64,000 bases of DNA from assembly GCA_963780895.1 (NCBI GenBank), contig CAWAEG010000002.1, forward strand, positions 496,001 to 560,000, given 5' to 3'. The notes under the pieces are model-generated. The model was given only the letters and a program-made list of their open reading frames with translations. It made no database searches and was not told the origin of the DNA. The translations under genes were made by a program, and so were the position numbers. The DNA is from DASQFI01 sp963780895 (GTDB lineage Bacteria > Acidobacteriota > Vicinamibacteria > Vicinamibacterales > SCN-69-37). Below are positions 43,794-54,300 of this stretch, piece by piece. How positions within the stretch are numbered: position 1 is the first letter of the stretch; each line of letters opens with the position of its first letter.

Positions 43794-46562
43794 TCATTCA
43801 CTTCTCAACGCCACCAACGGGTCCACGCTGGACGCGCGCCGGGCGGGAATCACGCTCGCAATCGTTGCCACCCCGGCCAGGACCGCGGCCGTCCAGACGA
43901 ACGTCGCGACGTCGCGCGGCGACACGTCGTAGAGCAAAGTGCCCACCACCGATGCAAGCGCGGCGGCGGCCGCCAGGCCGACCGCGAGACCGGTCGCGGT
44001 GAGAAGCAGTCCCTGCGACACGATCTGCGTGACGATGTCCCGGCCGCGGGCGCCGAGGGCAACGCGAACGCCAATCTCGCGCGTCCGCTGCGAGACGACA
44101 TATGCGAGCACACCGTAGACGCCGACCGCGGCGAGCAGGAGAGCGAGCCCCGCGAAGCTGCTGACGAGCATCGCGCTCAGCCGTGGCTGCTCGGTCGCCT
44201 GAGAGACCAGCGTGCGCATCGGCTGGACGCCGTACACCGGGATGGTTGGATCGATCGCCGCGACGCCGCGGCGAATCGTCGCGACCATCGCGTCCGGATC
44301 CGCGGCCGTGCGGACCAGGAGCCCCATCGCGGGCCGGCGATTCAGCATCCAAAAGGGCAACTGCTCGAACGGCGCGTAGATTTGCCCGAACGGCGGCTCG
44401 CCGATGATGCCGTAGTGTTTGACGTGACGCACGACGCCGACGACCTCGCGCCAGATGGGCTGCATCGTCGCCGGATCGTGCCCCCTGAATTCGAATGCGA
44501 CACGGCGACCGACGGGATTCTCCTTGCCGAACAGCTTTGCCGCCAGGCTCTCGTCGACGACGGCGACCGGCTGCCTCCCGCTGTGGTCGCGGGAGTCGAA
44601 CACGCGGCCGCTCATCAGCTGAATCCCCATGGCCTTGAAATAGTCACCGCCGGTCGTCTGGAACAGACAGACCGCCAGGGGCCGTCCCGGCGCGGGCGGT
44701 GGGTCGCCTTCCTTCATGACGCCGGATTCGGAGCCGCCGCCCTCGAGCGGCACGGCGCTGTTGATCGCGATGACATCGGCGCCCGGCGTGCCCGACAGGC
44801 GGTCGAGCAGCGCGCGGTGGAATCCGATCCACGCGTCGGGTGTCGCATAGCGCGCGTCCGGGAGCGACAGACGCATCGTCAGCACCCGGGCAGGATCGAA
44901 CCCGAGCTCGATCGACGTGAGCTTGGCCAGGCTTTTTGCGAACAGCCCGGCGCCGACGAGGAGGACGGCCGCGACCGCGATCTGACCGCCGACGAGCAGG
45001 CGGCGCACATGAACCGACCTGCGCGTCGTGCCTGACCGGGTCGCTCGCAGGGCAAACTGAAGATCGGGCCGCGAGACCCGCAACGCCGGCAGGAGTCCGA
45101 AGAGCACGACCGTCAACATCGAGATCGCCAGGGCGAACGTGACCACGCGCCAGTCGACGCCGAGCAGATCGACCCGCGGCACGGTCGACGGCTGCGACTG
45201 CACGAACGCCCGCACGCCGAGGGCGGCGAGCCCGATGCCAACGAGCCCGCCGACGCCGGCGAGGAGGGTCGACTCCATCAGCACCTGCCGCACGAGCCGC
45301 ACGCGACTCGCCCCGAGCGCCGACCGCACGGCCAGTTCACGGTGCCGGCTTTCGGCCCTGGCCAGCATGAGACTCGTCAGGTTCGAGCACGCAATGAGAA
45401 GCAGCAGGCCCACCGCGCCGAGCAGCATGCCCAACACGGGACGGATGTCACGCACGATGGCCTCGTAATACGCGTTGACGGCGATGCTGTTGCCGCGATT
45501 GGAAACCGGATACTGCTCGGAGAGCCGCGTCGCGACCGCGGCCATCGACGCGCGCGCGCTCTCGACGTCCACCCCCGGCTTGAGGCGCGCGACGCCCATC
45601 AATCCCGGGTGCGCGCCGCGCTCGCGGGGAAACGTGTCGACGTACAAGCCGAGCGGCAACCAGACGTCCGTGAGGCGCGACGGGAATCGCATGCCTGCCG
45701 GCATCACGCCGGCGATCGTGAACGGCTGGCTGTTGAGCGTGACCGGAAGCCCGACGATGTCGTCGCGGGCGCCGAACCGGTTACGCCAGAGCCGCTCGCT
45801 GATGATCGCCACTCTTGCCGCGCCAGGGGCATCGTCCTGTTCGTTGAACGCGCGGCCCGCGAGGGGCGCGATGCCCATCGACGTGAAGACCGACGCCGAG
45901 ACGAGGCTGCCGTTCAGCCGCTCCGGCGTCTCGCCGCCGACAAGCGACACCGCGATCCCGCGGTAGATGCCGATCTCCTCGAAGACCTCGTTCTGCGCTC
46001 GCCAGTCTTCGAAGTTCGGCCACGAGATCGACATCGTCTGGCCGGTCGAGTTGATCTCGTGCAGGAGCGCGAGCCGATCCATGTGCGGGTACGCAAACGG
46101 GCGCAGAAGCACGCCGTCCGCCACCGCGTAGACCGCGGTCGTCGCGCCGATGCCCAGCGCGAGCGTGACAACGGCGACGGCACTGAACGCCGGCGTGCGG
46201 CGGAGCGTGCGGATCGAGTAACGAAGATCGCTGAGCAGTCGGTCCATGAGTGGAGCCCTCGAGTGCTGAAGGTCGGTCGTGTTGACGAGTGTGTCGCCCG
46301 CCCTCGCGACCTGCCGCAGGGGTTTCGCCGACAGGGCCAGTGACGCCGAGCCCAGGTGGACGCGCACGAGATCGGCAGCGGCGATCGCCACGACGCCCGC
46401 CAGTCCGCGCCATCGGCGCTCGTCCCAGGCGTCGACGACGGCATCGTCGAGGAACACCGCGGCGTCACGGGCGGAGCAGTCGCCGGCGCGTGGATAGAGC
46501 GCGGCGATCCGGCTGCAAAGACCGCGGACGACTCGGAGAGGAAATCGATTGATCACGTTCAT
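43794..46562 (-). CDS. ADOP-type ABC transporter permease (MacB-like, with FtsX domains)
   Basis: A 922-residue fused permease of the acidobacterial duplicated orphan permease type. A soluble N-terminal prefix (~1-105) precedes LLSDLRYSIRTLRRTPAFSAVAVVTLALGIGATTAVYAV, then a MacB-like periplasmic domain, an FtsX domain (~370-500), a second MacB-like domain, and a last FtsX domain (~800-920). No ATPase gene is nearby; ADOPs are usually found without one, so its partner and substrate are unknown. The PadR gene ends 43 bases upstream on the same strand; PadR-ADOP pairs are a hallmark of Acidobacteria. Confidence 0.93.
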   Translation of the reverse strand: MNVINRFPLRVVRGLCSRIAALYPRAGDCSARDAAVFLDDAVVDAWDERRWRGLAGVVAIAAADLVRVHLGSASLALSAKPLRQVARAGDTLVNTTDLQHSRAPLMDRLLSDLRYSIRTLRRTPAFSAVAVVTLALGIGATTAVYAVADGVLLRPFAYPHMDRLALLHEINSTGQTMSISWPNFEDWRAQNEVFEEIGIYRGIAVSLVGGETPERLNGSLVSASVFTSMGIAPLAGRAFNEQDDAPGAARVAIISERLWRNRFGARDDIVGLPVTLNSQPFTIAGVMPAGMRFPSRLTDVWLPLGLYVDTFPRERGAHPGLMGVARLKPGVDVESARASMAAVATRLSEQYPVSNRGNSIAVNAYYEAIVRDIRPVLGMLLGAVGLLLLIACSNLTSLMLARAESRHRELAVRSALGASRVRLVRQVLMESTLLAGVGGLVGIGLAALGVRAFVQSQPSTVPRVDLLGVDWRVVTFALAISMLTVVLFGLLPALRVSRPDLQFALRATRSGTTRRSVHVRRLLVGGQIAVAAVLLVGAGLFAKSLAKLTSIELGFDPARVLTMRLSLPDARYATPDAWIGFHRALLDRLSGTPGADVIAINSAVPLEGGGSESGVMKEGDPPPAPGRPLAVCLFQTTGGDYFKAMGIQLMSGRVFDSRDHSGRQPVAVVDESLAAKLFGKENPVGRRVAFEFRGHDPATMQPIWREVVGVVRHVKHYGIIGEPPFGQIYAPFEQLPFWMLNRRPAMGLLVRTAADPDAMVATIRRGVAAIDPTIPVYGVQPMRTLVSQATEQPRLSAMLVSSFAGLALLLAAVGVYGVLAYVVSQRTREIGVRVALGARGRDIVTQIVSQGLLLTATGLAVGLAAAAALASVVGTLLYDVSPRDVATFVWTAAVLAGVATIASVIPARRASSVDPLVALRSE

Positions 46563-46604
46563 GGGATTGCCGGCTCGAAGACCCGCTGACGCATCACCGG
46601 CTGT

Positions 46605-46970
46605 CTACGCCTGGCGCGGCCGGCGCTTCGCGATCAGCGCCTTGTCCCGCGCCATGTCCACGAGCTCGAGGAGCCGGCTCGCCTCGGCCCGGGCCACCGC
46701 GCGGCCGAGCAGGGTGATCCGGTAATAGCGGCGGCGATCGTCGCCACCCCGATCGGCGCCGGCCGCAGTCTGGCGTTCCTCGACGAGCCCCGCCTCGCGC
46801 ATGCGGTTGAGCGTGCCGTAAATCGTGCCCGGACCCAGTCGCACCCGGCCGCCTGTGCGGTCGGCCACCTCCTTCGCGATGCCGTATCCGTGGCGGTCGG
46901 CGTCCGAAAGCGCAAGCAGCAGGTGGAAAACGGCCGGTGTGAGCGGCAGGAACGAGGTTGGCTGGTTCAC
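46605..46970 (-). CDS. PadR family transcriptional regulator
   Basis: A ~121-residue winged-helix regulator: FLPLTPAVFHLLLALSDADRHGYGIAKEV, GPGTIYGTLNRMREAGLVEE and RRRYYRITLLGRAVARAEA are classic PadR. The C-terminal part is a dimer helix. The frame is open up to ATG 47033, but that region contains the likely operator, so I prefer GTG 46970, which gives the normal PadR length. It probably represses itself and the downstream ADOP gene, and may sense a small molecule. Confidence 0.88.
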   Translation of the reverse strand: MNQPTSFLPLTPAVFHLLLALSDADRHGYGIAKEVADRTGGRVRLGPGTIYGTLNRMREAGLVEERQTAAGADRGGDDRRRYYRITLLGRAVARAEASRLLELVDMARDKALIAKRRPRQA

Positions 46971-47006
46971 GTTGGCGGTCAACAGGCTCTCCCTATCCGC
47001 GAATGA

Positions 47007-47025
47007 TACATCCGTAACGGATATA
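47007..47025. promoter_or_regulatory. Putative PadR operator
   Basis: A 13-base palindrome ATCCGTAACGGAT (47010-47022) inside a near-symmetric AT-rich context. It lies 40 bases before the chosen padR start, where an autoregulated repressor would bind. Confidence 0.5.
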
Positions 47026-47071
47026 GACGTCACTCGGGGCTAAAAGTTGGCTCGCGGGGGCGAGAGCACGC

Positions 47072-47100
47072 TTGACGGGGACGGCCGAGGCCCGTAGGGT
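47072..47100 (+). promoter_or_regulatory. Candidate promoter of the first TonB receptor gene
   Basis: TTGACG at 47072-47077, a 17-base spacer, and TAGGGT at 47095-47100. The -35 is good and the -10 weak. The gene begins 78 bases later behind AGGAG (47165-47169). Confidence 0.4.
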
Positions 47101-47177
47101 ATGTCCACTACAGTCCAGTAACAGCCAGACCGAGTTGAGCTCAGCAATTTGGTGAGCGACTTCCCAGGAGTCGTGTC

Positions 47178-50100
47178 ATGAATCGCATTCTGCTCAGAGT
47201 CGTTGCAACCCTCGTCTGCCTCGCCGCCGCGGCACCCGCGCTGGCGCAGGGTAGTGCGACCACGTCGCTTTCGGGCACGGTGGTCGATTCGGGCGGTGGC
47301 GTCATCCCTGGCGCCAACGTCGAAGTGAAAAACGCCGCCGGCGTCACGTTCACGACCACCACCAACAGCAGCGGCACGTTCTCCGTGCCGGCGCTCGACC
47401 CGGGCACCTACACCGTGACCATCCGGCTCCAGGGGTTCAAGCAGTACATCGCGACCGACGTCCGGCTGGCCGTCGGAGCCCCGGGCAGCATTAAAGCCGT
47501 CCTCGAGATCGGCGGTGTCGAGCAGACCGTCGAGGTCGTCGCGACCACGCAGCTCGTCAACACGCAGACGGCGACCATCGCGTCGACGCTGAACGCGGAT
47601 CAGATCAACAAGATGCCGATGCCGACCCGCAATGCGGTCAACGCGGTGACCTTCCTGCCCGGTGTCAACACCGCCGGAACCAACCGCGATTCGAACTTCA
47701 ACGGGTTGCCGGATTCGTTCGTCGCGATCACGCTCGACGGCGTGAACAACAACGAGAACTTCAACAAGTCGACCGAGGGACTCTTCGCGATGGTCACGCC
47801 GAGGCAGGACGCCGTTGAAGCCGTGACCGTGACCACGGCCACCGCGGGCGCAGACGTCGGAGGCCACGGCGCGGTCCAGGTGGCGTTTGTCACGCGGTCG
47901 GGGAGCAACCGCTTTACGGGCAGCGGCTATCACTACCATCGCAACCCGGACTTGAATACCAACTACTGGTTCAACGAGAACGCGAGCCTGCCGAAGAACG
48001 ACATCAAGCTCAACCAGTTCGGCTTCCGCCAGGGCGGTCCGATCGTCATTCCGAAGGTGTACGACGGCCGCGGCAAGGCCTTCTTCTTCTTCAACTACGA
48101 AGAGCTGCGCCTGCCGAACAATTTCACGCGCGACCGGACCATCATGACGCCGGACGCTCAATCGGGCATCTACAAGTGGGATGTGACCGTAAACGATCAG
48201 CGGGTCATCCGTCAGCAGAACCTGTTCTCGCTGGTGGGCGGCGCGGGCCACCCGATCGCTCTCGACTCGACGACGAACGATCTGCTCAACAGGATTCGCG
48301 CGGCGAGCGGAACGACGGGGCTGGTGACGCAGAACACGAACCCGAACACGATGAACTTCAAGTGGCAGAGCCCGGGCTATCAGTACGAGAAACAGCCCGT
48401 GCTCCGCATCGATTACAACCTGACGTCCAATCACCGCCTGAGCGGCACGTACAACTGGCAGGTCGTGTCACGGGATCCGGATCAGCTGAACGGCGGCGAC
48501 GTCAGGTTCCCCGGCGCGCCGAACTACAGCCACTACATCTCCTACCGGCCGCTGGCGTCGGTGACGTTGCGTTCCACGCTGACGCCCAACGTCGTCAACG
48601 AACTGCGGGGCGGTGGACGATGGGGGCCGGGATACTTCGGACAGTTGGAGAGCAACGGGCCACAGACGTTCGAGGACCAGGGCGGCTATGCGCTCGGGCT
48701 CGGTCTGGGCACGAGCTGGCACGTACAGAACGGCCCGAGCTGGCGCAGCGCGTGGAGCTACGAGTTCAGCGACACCATGAGCTGGCAGAAGGGCAGTCAC
48801 AGCCTCAGCTTCGGCGGCGCGCTGTACTACGGGAACGTGTGGGTGCGCAACCAGCAGATGGTGCCGTCGGTGACCTTCGGCGTCGCGCAGCGTGACCCGG
48901 CGCGGTCATTGTTCAGCACGACAAACTTCCCGGGGGCCAGTACCGACGAGCTTGCTGAGGCGCGATCGTTGTTTGGCGTACTGACGGGTCGGGTGACGAG
49001 TCTGGGCGGCAACATCGTCCTGGACGAGAACACGAACCAGTACGTCTATCTCGGCCAGCGCCGGCAGGCCGGCAAGCAGAACGAGTACTCGGCGTTCTTC
49101 CAGGACTCCTGGCGCATGACGCCGACGCTCACGATCAACGCCGGCGCGCGGTGGGACATCCAGAGGCCGTTCGAGCCGGTCAACGACATTCTGTCGATGT
49201 CCACGCTGGCCGATGCGTGCGGCATGTCCGGACAACACCCGGACGGGTCGTGCCGCTTCTTCGATCCGACGGCGTCCGGCGGAAAGTCACCGACGTTCGT
49301 CCAGTACGACCGGAACAACCCCGGTTGGAACCTCGACTACGACAACATCGCGCCGAACATCAGTGCGGCCTGGCAGCCGAACGTCGAGACCGGCTGGCTG
49401 CGCCAGATCCTCGGCGATCCCGCGCAGGCCACGCTTCGCGGCGGCTTCTCGCTCAACTATGCGCGCGAAGGCATGGCCGTCTACACGGGCACGTACGGCG
49501 CGAATCCCGGCAGCCAGGTCTCGGCGACCCGCAACGAGAACAATGGCCTGCTCGTGCCGCCCGACTCCGGCCAGACCTGGCCGGTGTTCTACAAGGACCG
49601 CGCCACCAGGCTCGGGCCTCCGCCGTTCTCGGCGATTCCCGCGGTCACCTGCGACGCCAGCGGCGGGTGTTCGCCGGCGTACCCGATCAGCCTCCGGCCG
49701 AACCGCCAGGACGACATCAACATCTTCCACCCGGACATCCAGGTGGCGTATGCGAAGTCGTACACGGTGAGCTTCCAGCGCGCGATCAGCCGCGACATGG
49801 CGATTGACATCCGGTACGTCGGCACGCGCGGCGTCAACCAGTGGACCGACGAGGAGTACAACGAGCGGAACCTCATCGAGAACGGGTTCTACGACGAGTT
49901 CCTCAAGGCCAAAGGCAACTTCGAGGCGAACCGGGCCGCCGGTCGGGGCAACACGTTCGCGTATACCGGAATCCCGGGGACGTCGCCGCTGCCGATCTAC
50001 CTCGCGTACTTCAACGGGTCGCGAAACTTCAACGACCCGGCGGCCTACACGGGCGGGAACTGGACGGAGAGCGACTTCTACGGGCGGTTCACGCGGCACA

Positions 50101-51059
50101 ACCCGAGCCCCTCGGGTTCGGCGACCGACCTTGACGATGATGACGAATTCCGGGACAACGCGATCGCTGCCGGTCTTCCCGCGAACTTCTTCATGCTCAA
50201 TCCGGCAGCCGACGGAGTCGCCGTCACCACCTCTGACGCCTTCAGCAGCTACAACGCGCTCCAGATCGAGTTGCGCCGGCGGATGTCGCGCGGCCTGCAG
50301 GTCGGCGGCAGCTACCAGTACGCCCTCGAATACGGCTCCGCGTTCCTGGGCCGGCATTACGGGCGCGTGTCGAACCCGACAGCCAACGTGCGGCATGCGT
50401 TCAAGATGCAGTGGAACTACAGCGTGCCGGTCGGACGTGGACGGCGATTCGGGACCGACATGAATTCGGTCATGAATGCCGTTCTCGGCGGCTGGGAGTT
50501 CGACGGCGCCGGGCGCGTGCAGGCTCGCGTGCTGAACTTCGGCAACGTTCGCCTGATCAACATGACGGTTGAGGAGTTGACCGACATGTACTTCTTCCGC
50601 ATCGCCCCCGATCCGGACAATCCGGGGCGCAACCTCGTCAAGATGCTGCCCGACGACGTGATTCTCAACACGCGGCGGGCGTTCAGCACGAGCGCGACCT
50701 CGGCGACCGGCTACTCGGACCTCGGCGTGCCGGAAGGGCGGTACATCGCACCGGCCAACAGCAGCAGCTGTATTCAGTTGAAGCAGGGTGACTGCGCCCC
50801 GCGGACGACGCTGGTGCGGGCGCCGTGGTTCACGCGCTTCGACATCGGCCTCGCCAAGCGGTTCGAGACGGGAAGCCGCGTGAGCTTCGAGCTGCGGTTC
50901 GACGTCCTGAACGTGTTCGACAACATCAACTTCAACCCGACCGCCAATCCTGGCAGCGGCGCGACCATCTTCCAGGTCGGGTCCGCCTATCAGGACACCA
51001 GCAACACGTTCGATCCGGGAGGGCGACTCGGTCAGATCGTCTGGCGCGTGAACTGGTAA
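47178..51059 (+). CDS. Oar-like TonB-dependent receptor 1
   Basis: A 1293-residue outer-membrane receptor with a signal peptide (1-23). Residues ~28-110 form a carboxypeptidase-regulatory-like beta-sandwich (SLSGTVVDSGGGVIPGANVEV). A TonB plug follows (~120-240: STLNADQINKMPMPTRNAVN, FLPGVNTAGTN), then a beta-barrel of ~1000 residues ending in GRLGQIVWRVNW with the aromatic C-terminus typical of barrels. Oar-like receptors are thought to import large substrates, such as peptides or oligosaccharides. It is the most divergent of the three tandem copies. AGGAG precedes the ATG by 8 bases. It stands next to the divergent PadR gene. Confidence 0.92.
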   Translation: MNRILLRVVATLVCLAAAAPALAQGSATTSLSGTVVDSGGGVIPGANVEVKNAAGVTFTTTTNSSGTFSVPALDPGTYTVTIRLQGFKQYIATDVRLAVGAPGSIKAVLEIGGVEQTVEVVATTQLVNTQTATIASTLNADQINKMPMPTRNAVNAVTFLPGVNTAGTNRDSNFNGLPDSFVAITLDGVNNNENFNKSTEGLFAMVTPRQDAVEAVTVTTATAGADVGGHGAVQVAFVTRSGSNRFTGSGYHYHRNPDLNTNYWFNENASLPKNDIKLNQFGFRQGGPIVIPKVYDGRGKAFFFFNYEELRLPNNFTRDRTIMTPDAQSGIYKWDVTVNDQRVIRQQNLFSLVGGAGHPIALDSTTNDLLNRIRAASGTTGLVTQNTNPNTMNFKWQSPGYQYEKQPVLRIDYNLTSNHRLSGTYNWQVVSRDPDQLNGGDVRFPGAPNYSHYISYRPLASVTLRSTLTPNVVNELRGGGRWGPGYFGQLESNGPQTFEDQGGYALGLGLGTSWHVQNGPSWRSAWSYEFSDTMSWQKGSHSLSFGGALYYGNVWVRNQQMVPSVTFGVAQRDPARSLFSTTNFPGASTDELAEARSLFGVLTGRVTSLGGNIVLDENTNQYVYLGQRRQAGKQNEYSAFFQDSWRMTPTLTINAGARWDIQRPFEPVNDILSMSTLADACGMSGQHPDGSCRFFDPTASGGKSPTFVQYDRNNPGWNLDYDNIAPNISAAWQPNVETGWLRQILGDPAQATLRGGFSLNYAREGMAVYTGTYGANPGSQVSATRNENNGLLVPPDSGQTWPVFYKDRATRLGPPPFSAIPAVTCDASGGCSPAYPISLRPNRQDDINIFHPDIQVAYAKSYTVSFQRAISRDMAIDIRYVGTRGVNQWTDEEYNERNLIENGFYDEFLKAKGNFEANRAAGRGNTFAYTGIPGTSPLPIYLAYFNGSRNFNDPAAYTGGNWTESDFYGRFTRHNPSPSGSATDLDDDDEFRDNAIAAGLPANFFMLNPAADGVAVTTSDAFSSYNALQIELRRRMSRGLQVGGSYQYALEYGSAFLGRHYGRVSNPTANVRHAFKMQWNYSVPVGRGRRFGTDMNSVMNAVLGGWEFDGAGRVQARVLNFGNVRLINMTVEELTDMYFFRIAPDPDNPGRNLVKMLPDDVILNTRRAFSTSATSATGYSDLGVPEGRYIAPANSSSCIQLKQGDCAPRTTLVRAPWFTRFDIGLAKRFETGSRVSFELRFDVLNVFDNINFNPTANPGSGATIFQVGSAYQDTSNTFDPGGRLGQIVWRVNW

Positions 51060-51104
51060 GCGCGGCCGATCGCGCAGCACGGCAACGCAGGGTCGAGCAT
51101 CCAT

Positions 51105-51164
51105 CGCTCGTCCCTGCGTTGGTCCCTTCGTTGGTCACGTCGTTGATCCCTTCGTTCGTCCCGC
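51105..51164. repeat. 12-bp tandem repeat, five units
   Basis: Five 12-base units of the form CGTTGGTCCCTT (51105, 51117, 51129, 51141, 51153) with one to four changes each, downstream of receptor 1. The rest of the 293-base gap before receptor 2 contains a possible leader peptide at 51274. Confidence 0.75.
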
Positions 51165-51273
51165 CATCCAAGCGCGTGAATTGCTTTCCGGATTTCTGAT
51201 TCCCGAATCCGCGAACGCGATCGAACACCGCTGTCCGCACGCGCAAGAATGCGCCGCGTCTCGAACACGTGCG

Positions 51274-51309
51274 ATGGCGCTGCGCTTGCTCTCTCCACAC
51301 CAGACCTGA
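51274..51309 (+). CDS. Possible leader peptide upstream of receptor 2
   Basis: A 12-codon frame, MALRLLSPHQT, 44 bases before the receptor 2 start. Receptor 3 is preceded by a frame beginning with the same MALRLL, with three of the six codons changed synonymously. No clear ribosome binding site. Might be chance or remnant of the duplication. Confidence 0.25.
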   Translation: MALRLLSPHQT

Positions 51310-51352
51310 CGTCGTGTTCGTCTTCGACCGCAGGTCCGGAGGGACCAACGAC

Positions 51353-54300
51353 ATGAAACGTGGGCTTAGCGGTCTGCTTGCCTCGGCAGTTTTGATGCTC
51401 CTGACGGCTGCCGCCGCGCCGGTCTTCGCTCAGGGCGGCGCGACGTCGTCGATCTCGGGAACGGTGGTCGATTCGGGCGGAGGCGTCATCCCCGGCGCCA
51501 CCGTCGTCGTGAAGAACAACGCCAGCGGCACGACGTTCAACGCCGTGACGAACAGCGCCGGAACCTTTTCGGTGCCCGCGCTCGACGCCGGCACCTATAC
51601 CGTCACGGTCTCGCTGTCCGGATTCAAGACAGCCGTCATCAAGGACGTGCAGCTCGCGATCGGTACTCCCGGGAGCGTCAAGGCCGTGCTCGAGGTGGGC
51701 GGTATCGAACAGACGGTCGAGGTCGTGGCGACGACGCAGCTCATCAACACGCAGACGCCGACGATCTCGTCGACGCTGACGTCCGAGCAGATCAACAAGC
51801 TGCCGGTGGCGACGCGCAATCTCATCAATGCGGTCACGTTCCTGCCGGGCGTCAATACAGCCGGCGTCAACCGCGATTCGAACTTCAACGGCCTGCCCGA
51901 TTCGTTCGTCGCGATCACGCTCGACGGCGTCAACAACAACGAGAACTTCAACAAGTCAACCGAGGGGCTGTTCGCGATGGTCACGCCGCGGCCGGACGCG
52001 GTCGAGGCGGTCACGGTGACGACGGCGGGTGCCGGCGCGGACGTCGGCGGCCACGGCGCGGTGCAGGTCGCCTTTCAGACCCGGTCGGGTACGAACCGGT
52101 TCACCGGCAGCGCGTATCACTACCACCGCAGCCCGAGCCTCAACTCGAACTACTTCTTCAACGAGATCAACGGCCTCGCGAAGAACGACGTGGTCCTGAA
52201 CCAGTACGGGTTCCGTCAGGGCGGACCGATCGTCATTCCGAAGCTGTACGACGGGCGGGGCAAGGCATTCTTCTTCTTCAATTACGAAGAGCTGCGTCTG
52301 CCGAACGACTTCACCCGCACCCGCACGGTGCTGCGGCCCGACGCCCAGGCCGGCATCTTCTCGTGGGACGCAACGGAAAATGGCCAGACGGTCATCCGGA
52401 CCCGCGACGTGCTCGCGCTCGCGGCGGCCAACAGCCACATCAGCTCGTACGACCCGACCGTGTTGAGGCTGCTGAATGACATCCGGGCCGCGACCGAATC
52501 GCAGGGCGTCGTGAACGAGACGACGAACCTCATCACGCGGTCGTATCTCTGGCTGAGCCCGGGCAACCAGCACGAAAAGCAGCCGGTCGTGAAGATCGAC
52601 TACAACCTGACCTCGCAGCACCGGATCAGCGGCACGTACAACTGGCAGGTCGTCGTGCGCGATCCCGATCAGCTGAACGACGACGACGTGCGCTTCCCGG
52701 GGTTCTCGAACTACCGCCAGTACACGTCGTACCGGCCGCTCAGCTCTGGGACGCTGCGCTCGACGCTGTCGCCCAACGTGGTCAACGAGCTCCGCGGCGG
52801 CATCAAGTGGGGGCCGTCGTACTTCGGGGACGACGCGAGCACCGGTCCGCAGACCTTCGATGCGCAGGACGGGTACAACGTCGGCTTCCCGCTGAGCCTG
52901 ACGAACGCGGGCAACCAGAACACCATCACCGCGCGAAGCGCCTGGAGCTGGAACATCGACAACACGTTGAACTGGCAGCGCGGCAGCCACAGCCTGAGCT
53001 TCGGCACGTCGTTCTTCTTCGGCAACGTGTGGGCCGACAACCAGCAGATGGTGCCCAGCATCGCGTTCGGCGTGGACACGAACGACCCGGCGTTCAGCAT
53101 ATTCTCGACGACGAACTTCCCCGGCGCGTCGAACGACGAGCTGGCCAACGCCCGCTCTCTCTATGCGCTGCTCGTGGGCCGCGTGAACAGCATCGGCAGC
53201 AACCTGGTGCTGGATGAGGCGACCAACCAGTACGCCTACCTTGGCCGACGCCGGCAGGCCGGGCGCATGAACGAGTATTCCCTCTTCGCGCAGGACTCCT
53301 GGCGCATGACGCCGCGGCTGACGCTCAACGCGGGCCTGCGATGGGATGTCCAGATGCCGTTCCAGCCCGTCAATGACGTCACGTCGAGAGCGACATTTGC
53401 CGACGCATGTGGCGTGTCCGGTATCGGGCCCGACGGGGAATGCCGGTTCTTCCAGCCGAGCGCTTCCGGCGGCGTCTACCCGCAGTTCATTCAGTACACC
53501 AGCGGTGATCCGGGGTGGAACACCGACTGGAACAATGTCGCGCCGAACATCGGTGTCGCGTGGCTGCCGAACGTGCAGACCGGCTTCCTGCGCACGCTGC
53601 TGGGCGATCCGGAACAGGCGACGCTCCGTGCTGGCTACTCCGTGAACTATGCGCGTGAGGGCATGGCCCGATTCACGGGCGTCTTCGGCGCCAATCCGGG
53701 CAGTCAGGTCAGCGTCACCCGCAACGCCAATAGCGGCCTGCTGATCCCGCCGGGGCAGTCGTACCCGGTGTTGTTCCGTGAAAAAGATAGCCTGGGGCCG
53801 CCGGCGTTCGGTCAGGTGCCGGCCGTCTCCTGCGACGCATCGGGCGCCTGCGTGCCGGCGTATCCGATTCTCGCCCGCGCCAACCGGCAGGATGGCATGA
53901 ACCTCTTCCATCCGGACCTCCAGGTGGCATTCGCCCGGTCGTACACGGTGAGCTTCCAGCGTGCGCTGTCGCGCGACATGGCGGTCGACATCCGCTACGT
54001 GGGGACCCGCGGCGTGAATCAGTGGACCGATGAGAACTACAACGAGATCAACATCATCGAGAACGGGTTCTACACCGAGTTCCAGCTGGCGATGGCCAAT
54101 CTCCAGGCCAACCAGGCCGCCGGGCGCGGCAATACGTTCGCGTACTTCGGACCGAACTCGGGGACCGCGCCGCTGCCGACGTACCTCGCGTACTTCAATG
54201 GTTCGCGAGACGTCAACAATCCAAGCGTGTATTCCGGCAACAACTGGACGAACAGCACGTTCGTCGGCCGGTTGGCGCGGACGCGGCCGCAGCCGTACGA

